DNA of 40,439 bases. It comes from JABWBD01 sp040768665. Lineage in GTDB: Bacteria > Planctomycetota > Planctomycetia > Pirellulales > Thermoguttaceae. Under the pieces are notes generated by a model. The model had not been told where the DNA came from. It saw only the letters and a list, made by a program, of their open reading frames with translations, and did not search any database. The stretch covers positions 1-40,439 of the forward strand of contig JAXGMN010000084.1 in assembly GCA_040768665.1 (NCBI GenBank), in the 5' to 3' direction. Below are positions 36,472 through 40,439 of this stretch, one piece after another. Numbering within the stretch: the stretch's first letter is position 1; each line of letters begins with the position of its first letter. The position numbers and the translations under genes were made by a program.

Positions 36472-38280
36472 ATGGATCAAGTCAAGGTCGCGTTGGCCGT
36501 TCTCAAGAAACACCATTTCTGGGTGCTGGTCGTGCTCGTGCTGCTGGTCGGCGGCGCAGTCTGGGCGATGGCTTCGTCGGAACTGGCCAAGCAGTACGAG
36601 ACGCGGAAGACGGATATCGAGGGCAAGCTGAAATCGGTCCGCGACATTCCGTCGAACCCGCCGAATCAAACGCTCGTCGACGCGATCAAGCAGCGACACG
36701 GGATGCTGAAGGAGGAGGTGCTCGAAGCGTGGGAGTTCCTCTACAAGGAACAAAAGAAGAATAATCCTTGGCCCGCGGAATTGGGCGAAGATTTCTTGAT
36801 GGTTATTAATTCGCTAGGGCCGGAAGATGACATCCCGGCCCAGTACCGCGAGACCTACCAGAATTTCATCGCAAACCACCTGAAAATGCTCGATGACATC
36901 ATCGACCGGCGCAAACCCAAGTACGACCCGACGATTCCGGGGGCCGCACGGCCGGGAATGATGGACCCGATGATGTCCGGCGGCGGCATGATGGGGGAAA
37001 TGAGCGGGGCGGGCACCGACAAGGAACTGGTCGGCAAGACGTTCTGGGACGACGTGGACCGCGTGAAACAGGGTTTTATGTGGTCCAGGCGGCCGGAGAC
37101 GATTCAGGTCCGCACGGCCCAGGAGGACCTATGGGTCTACGAAGCGCTCTTGCGAATCATTCGAAACACCAATGCCGGCGCCAGCCATCACTACAACGCG
37201 TCGGTCAAATCGATCGCAGCGCTCCAGATCGGCCGGGCTGCCGCTGCGGCGTTCCAGCAGTCTGCGAGCCGCTTGAAGATATCGGGTCCCCAGGGCGGCG
37301 GGATGAGCATGGAAGGCATGGAGGGCATGTCGGGAGATCCCGGCATGATGTCGATGGACGCGGGAATGATGGGTGCGGAGATGGAGGGCGGCGGTATGAT
37401 GTCGGGGGATCCGATGGGTGGCGGCGGCGGCGACGTCGCTGCTGAGGACCGCCTCCGAACCACCCTCTACAACGGCCGGTACGTCGACGAGAAGGGCAAG
37501 CCTCTGATGGCCAGCAGCGAGTCGCCCTTTGCCGAGTTCAAGATGATGCCGATCCGAATGGCGCTGGTCATCGATCAGCGCAAGATTCCCAAGCTGTTGG
37601 TGGAGTGCGCGAATTCCAGCATGCCCGTGGAAGTCCACCGTGTCACGCTGAATCCCGGCAAACACGCCACGATCAACTTCTCCGGCTTTGGCGGTTCGGG
37701 CGGCGACATGGGGGGCGGCTATGGCATGGGGATGTCCGGGATGGGGATGGGCATGGACGGAATGGGCGGCGGCATGGCGGACATGGGTGGCGGCATGAGC
37801 ATGGGCGGCGGCGATCCAATGGGCGGCGGCTACGGCGGCGACCCGATGGGCGGCATGGGAACCGGCTTCACCAACCGGAACTATGGACGCTTCGATTTGC
37901 CAATTGAAGTCGAGATCATTTATATCTTCAATCCTCCCGACCGCGAGAAGTTGGGCACGGGCACGGCGGGTGACGAATCGGCGGGGACGGCCGACGCGGG
38001 ATCGCCCGTCCCCGCGGCCCCGGCCAGTGGACCGGTGCCGAAGATCACGGCGACCCCTCCGGTCGAGACGCCGGCCGCCGCGCCGGCTACGCCGGAAGCG
38101 ACCTCCCCGGCCGCCCCGGCACCCGCCGGTGCAGCCCCGGCCGCTGCACGTCCGGGACAACCGGCAGCGGCCGATATGCCGGGCGCAGAGCCCCCGGCAA
38201 CTCCGCCCGCGAGCCCGCAGCCCGCCCCGGCAGCGACGCCCGCGCCGGCTGCCGGTGGAACTGCCCCGGCCAACGGATGA
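36472..38280 (+). CDS. Single-pass Met/Gly-rich pilus-platform-associated protein
   Basis: This 602-residue protein has one N-terminal membrane helix (~15-34, FWVLVVLVLLVGGAVWAM) followed by a helical domain (~35-155), so most of it is outside the membrane. Two conserved-looking segments (~183-270; ~325-405) alternate with low-complexity blocks dominated by Met and Gly at ~162-182, ~277-320 and ~410-465. The last ~95 residues are Ala/Pro-rich. It follows the PilM-PilN-like gene (32 bp) with GAGAGG 9 nt before the start. Position and topology match PilO in pilus operons, but no sequence match to PilO is claimed. A metal-binding or flexible-linker role of the Met blocks is open. Confidence 0.65.
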   Translation: MDQVKVALAVLKKHHFWVLVVLVLLVGGAVWAMASSELAKQYETRKTDIEGKLKSVRDIPSNPPNQTLVDAIKQRHGMLKEEVLEAWEFLYKEQKKNNPWPAELGEDFLMVINSLGPEDDIPAQYRETYQNFIANHLKMLDDIIDRRKPKYDPTIPGAARPGMMDPMMSGGGMMGEMSGAGTDKELVGKTFWDDVDRVKQGFMWSRRPETIQVRTAQEDLWVYEALLRIIRNTNAGASHHYNASVKSIAALQIGRAAAAAFQQSASRLKISGPQGGGMSMEGMEGMSGDPGMMSMDAGMMGAEMEGGGMMSGDPMGGGGGDVAAEDRLRTTLYNGRYVDEKGKPLMASSESPFAEFKMMPIRMALVIDQRKIPKLLVECANSSMPVEVHRVTLNPGKHATINFSGFGGSGGDMGGGYGMGMSGMGMGMDGMGGGMADMGGGMSMGGGDPMGGGYGGDPMGGMGTGFTNRNYGRFDLPIEVEIIYIFNPPDREKLGTGTAGDESAGTADAGSPVPAAPASGPVPKITATPPVETPAAAPATPEATSPAAPAPAGAAPAAARPGQPAAADMPGAEPPATPPASPQPAPAATPAPAAGGTAPANG

Positions 38281-38353
38281 GGATAGTTCAACACGCGACC
38301 TGGTTGCTCTGCGGCTGGCAAGCCGTATGTAAGAAAACAGAAGGAACAGCAAC

Positions 38354-40339
38354 ATGGCTAAGGTTCGCTTCAACGCCAATGCGATGAAGGGCTTTTTCAC
38401 CCACAACGTGGAGAAGATGCTTTTCGCGTGTGTGGTCTTGGTCTTCCTGGTTTTCGTCTACGGCGCCATCGGCCGGGAGAAGCTCGAATTGGCCCCGGAA
38501 GATCTCACCAAGGCCGTCGATGAAGCCAAGCAGAGGCTCGCCAACACGGATCCGTCCGGAGTCGATGAAGAGCTGCCGATCAAGGACTATCCTGCGATGG
38601 CCATGGGGATCCGCAGGGCGGTCGACGACAAGTTCTACCAGCATCCGACGCTGTGGGACCGCGCGTTGTTCGAACGTGGAGACGCGCTTCGCCGTCAGCC
38701 CGAGATCTATCCGGTGCGAGACGTGAGGGGCACGCCCGGCTACGGCTCGGTAGGTGCGGGCGCATCGGGAATGGACATGGGAATGGCTTCGGGGATGGAG
38801 ATGATGCCCGGAATGCCGGGTATGCCGATGGGCACGCGCGGGCAACAACAGGCCCTCGGTCGCCGGTGGGTTCTACTTACCGGGCTGGTCGAGATGGCCA
38901 AGCAGATCGAAGCTTTCAAGGAGGCGCTTCCCAGCACCTCCATTCCCGGGCGGACGCAGGCCATGGGAATGGGGGAGCCGGGAATGATGGCCGATCCGGG
39001 CATGAGCGGTATGCCCGGTGGGCCGACGAGCCTCGATGACCCGAACTGGGCCTATGTGCGGGTGGAGCGGGCCGAGGTGAGCAGCACCGGCGCCGGACAG
39101 TTGACCTGGCAATTGCTCAACACCCGCGAGCAACGGCAGAAAATCGGGAATGTGGCTCAGTACGGCGGCGATGCCATGATGGACGGCAGTATGGGGGCCA
39201 TGGGATCAGGTTCTGACATCGTGGAATCGAGATATGTGGTCAGCCCGTGGGTGACGTTCCCTCTGCCCAATCTTTACAACTACAAATGGGGCGCGGAAGC
39301 CGCACACGCTCCCGAGATTCCTTTGCGTCCGAAGCAAACGTCGCTTCTGGGTCCGGATGGCATGCCGGCGGGGATGACTCCCGATTCCGCCATAAAACGC
39401 CCGGAAATTCCCGACGATCCGCTCGCTCCCGGCGCTATGATGCCGGGAATGGGCATGTCGGGTATGGAGGGCATGATGCCGGGGATGGATCCGATGACCA
39501 TGTCCGGAATGGAAGGCATGGGAATGCCGGGGATGCCGGTCAAGAAAGCCGAGATTGGGTTGTTCCGTTTCTTCGATTTCACCGTCGCGCCGGGCAAACA
39601 CTATCGCTATCGCGTCAGGCTCGTGCTGGCCAATCCCAATTTCGGCCTGAGTGCCCGCTACTTGGAGACGGAAGAACTGGCCAAGGAGCGGTGGATCGAG
39701 ACCGACTGGAGTGAACCGACCGACACGATCTCCGTACCCAGGGATTCGCGTCTGCTGGTCGGTGAGGTCAAGAGTTCGCGATATGTGACGGTCGAACCGT
39801 CTACCACGATGATCCTTGTCCATTTCGACGAAATGACCGGCAAGGAATCATCGGCCGAAAAGGCGGACGTGCTTCGCGGGCAACTGGTGAACTACGACGT
39901 TGAGGTCGAAAAGGCGGCCGCCACCGGAATGATGCCCGGTATGGAGGGGATGATGGATCCGATGATGATGGACCCCATGGCTGCTGAAGCGGGCGGAGCC
40001 CCCGCCAGACGCCCACCGAGGCGCAGACAGCCGGAAAAGGAAGAAGAGAAGGAATACGTCCAGTATCGCACGGGCAATGTCCTGCTGGACATGAGCGGAG
40101 GCGATCGCCTTCCCGGCCGCGATCGTGATCTGACCGAACCTTCCAAGCTCTTGTTGCTCGATGCGGATGGAAATCTCGTGGTCCGCACGGAACTCGAGGA
40201 CAAGAAGGAATTCAAGAAGTACAAGAAGGAAGAGAAGCCGAAAGCGAAAACGCCGGCGATGTCGCCCGAGGAGATGATGGGAATGCCGCCCGACATGATG
40301 TCGCCCGACATGATGCAACCTCGGCGGCGCGGTAGATAG
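38354..40339 (+). CDS. Single-pass Met/Pro-rich protein, third gene of PilM operon
   Basis: This 661-residue protein has a membrane helix at ~22-40 (MLFACVVLVFLVFVYGAIG). The first ~20 residues are cytoplasmic and basic, the rest is extracytoplasmic. It contains Met/Pro/Gly blocks at ~139-160, ~362-397, ~526-545 and ~635-657. Between them is folded sequence, including a beta-rich stretch FRFFDFTVAPGKHYRYRVR (~405-424) that may be a fibronectin/Ig-like domain. The C-terminal ~120 residues are highly charged. AAGGA precedes the ATG. It ends 31 bp before a strong terminator, closing the operon. By place it may act as a PilP/PilO-type periplasmic component; I do not recognise the family beyond planctomycete proteins of this kind. 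Confidence 0.65.
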   Translation: MAKVRFNANAMKGFFTHNVEKMLFACVVLVFLVFVYGAIGREKLELAPEDLTKAVDEAKQRLANTDPSGVDEELPIKDYPAMAMGIRRAVDDKFYQHPTLWDRALFERGDALRRQPEIYPVRDVRGTPGYGSVGAGASGMDMGMASGMEMMPGMPGMPMGTRGQQQALGRRWVLLTGLVEMAKQIEAFKEALPSTSIPGRTQAMGMGEPGMMADPGMSGMPGGPTSLDDPNWAYVRVERAEVSSTGAGQLTWQLLNTREQRQKIGNVAQYGGDAMMDGSMGAMGSGSDIVESRYVVSPWVTFPLPNLYNYKWGAEAAHAPEIPLRPKQTSLLGPDGMPAGMTPDSAIKRPEIPDDPLAPGAMMPGMGMSGMEGMMPGMDPMTMSGMEGMGMPGMPVKKAEIGLFRFFDFTVAPGKHYRYRVRLVLANPNFGLSARYLETEELAKERWIETDWSEPTDTISVPRDSRLLVGEVKSSRYVTVEPSTTMILVHFDEMTGKESSAEKADVLRGQLVNYDVEVEKAAATGMMPGMEGMMDPMMMDPMAAEAGGAPARRPPRRRQPEKEEEKEYVQYRTGNVLLDMSGGDRLPGRDRDLTEPSKLLLLDADGNLVVRTELEDKKEFKKYKKEEKPKAKTPAMSPEEMMGMPPDMMSPDMMQPRRRGR

Positions 40340-40370
40340 CAACGCCGCCGATCTTCATCAATGCCAGCCC

Positions 40371-40400
40371 GCGGCTCCCGTAAAGGGAGCCGCTTTTTTT
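40371..40400 (+). terminator. Intrinsic terminator of the PilM operon
   Basis: GCGGCTCCC (40371-40379), loop GTAAA, GGGAGCCGC (40385-40393), a perfect 9-bp stem, followed by seven T (40394-40400). It lies 31 bp after the stop codon. Confidence 0.95.
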
Positions 40401-40439
40401 GGGGGGATGGTAAGGCGTGTGGGAGATGATCGCATCCCC

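Overview
The window reads as a chromosomal segment of a planctomycete, most likely of the Pirellula/Lacipirellula type. It is GC-rich, carries very large secreted proteins, a hydrazine-synthase-alpha-like c-type cytochrome protein, a TIR-WD40 protein with the WEW linker region seen in planctomycete WD40 proteins, PilM-operon proteins with Met/Gly-rich linkers, and many intergenic inverted repeats. The assignment rests on family recognition by eye; no database search was possible.

Region 1 (1-9.5 kb) is an accessory, probably immunity-related island. It holds a broken CVIMPF-type (TIR-like/nucleotide-processing fold) gene, a TIR-transmembrane-WD40 protein with 14 blades, and a TIR-NB-ARC(STAND)-TPR protein whose TPR array contains five apparently identical 144-bp units. 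These genes alternate with three copies (the first only a right end) of a decayed IS200/Y1-type transposase element with inverted ends. A divergent csrA-like gene with a terminator hairpin in its leader lies on the minus strand, followed by a small gene coupled by GTGA overlap to an HNH endonuclease gene that is cut off by the third element copy.

Region 2 (9.9-26.3 kb) holds mostly secreted proteins linked to glycan breakdown: a GH-like TIM-barrel protein, a GH123/DUF4091-type protein, a GH71/99-like barrel protein and a frameshifted sialidase-like pseudogene. Interspersed are an HzsA-like multidomain cytochrome coupled to a cysteine-rich CopZ-N-like protein, a two-domain PPK2 (polyphosphate:AMP phosphotransferase) and a YkgJ-type cysteine-cluster protein. 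Two arrays of ~68-bp hairpin units sit exactly at the two convergent gene junctions in this stretch (18.5 and 24.2-25.1 kb), and two families of palindromic MITE-like repeats occupy other intergenic gaps.

Region 3 (26.6-40.4 kb) is housekeeping-like: a BatA/VWA membrane protein with a MoxR ATPase, a convergent SAM methyltransferase, a prepilin peptidase with a degenerate second active-site motif, a LOG-family protein, and a three-gene operon (PilM-PilN-like fusion plus two single-pass Met-rich proteins) closed by a strong intrinsic terminator. The prepilin peptidase and PilM operon together point to a type IV pilus/type II secretion-like machine.

The most promising undescribed material is the TIR island with its repeated element and freshly amplified TPR units, followed by the hairpin arrays at convergent gene ends.
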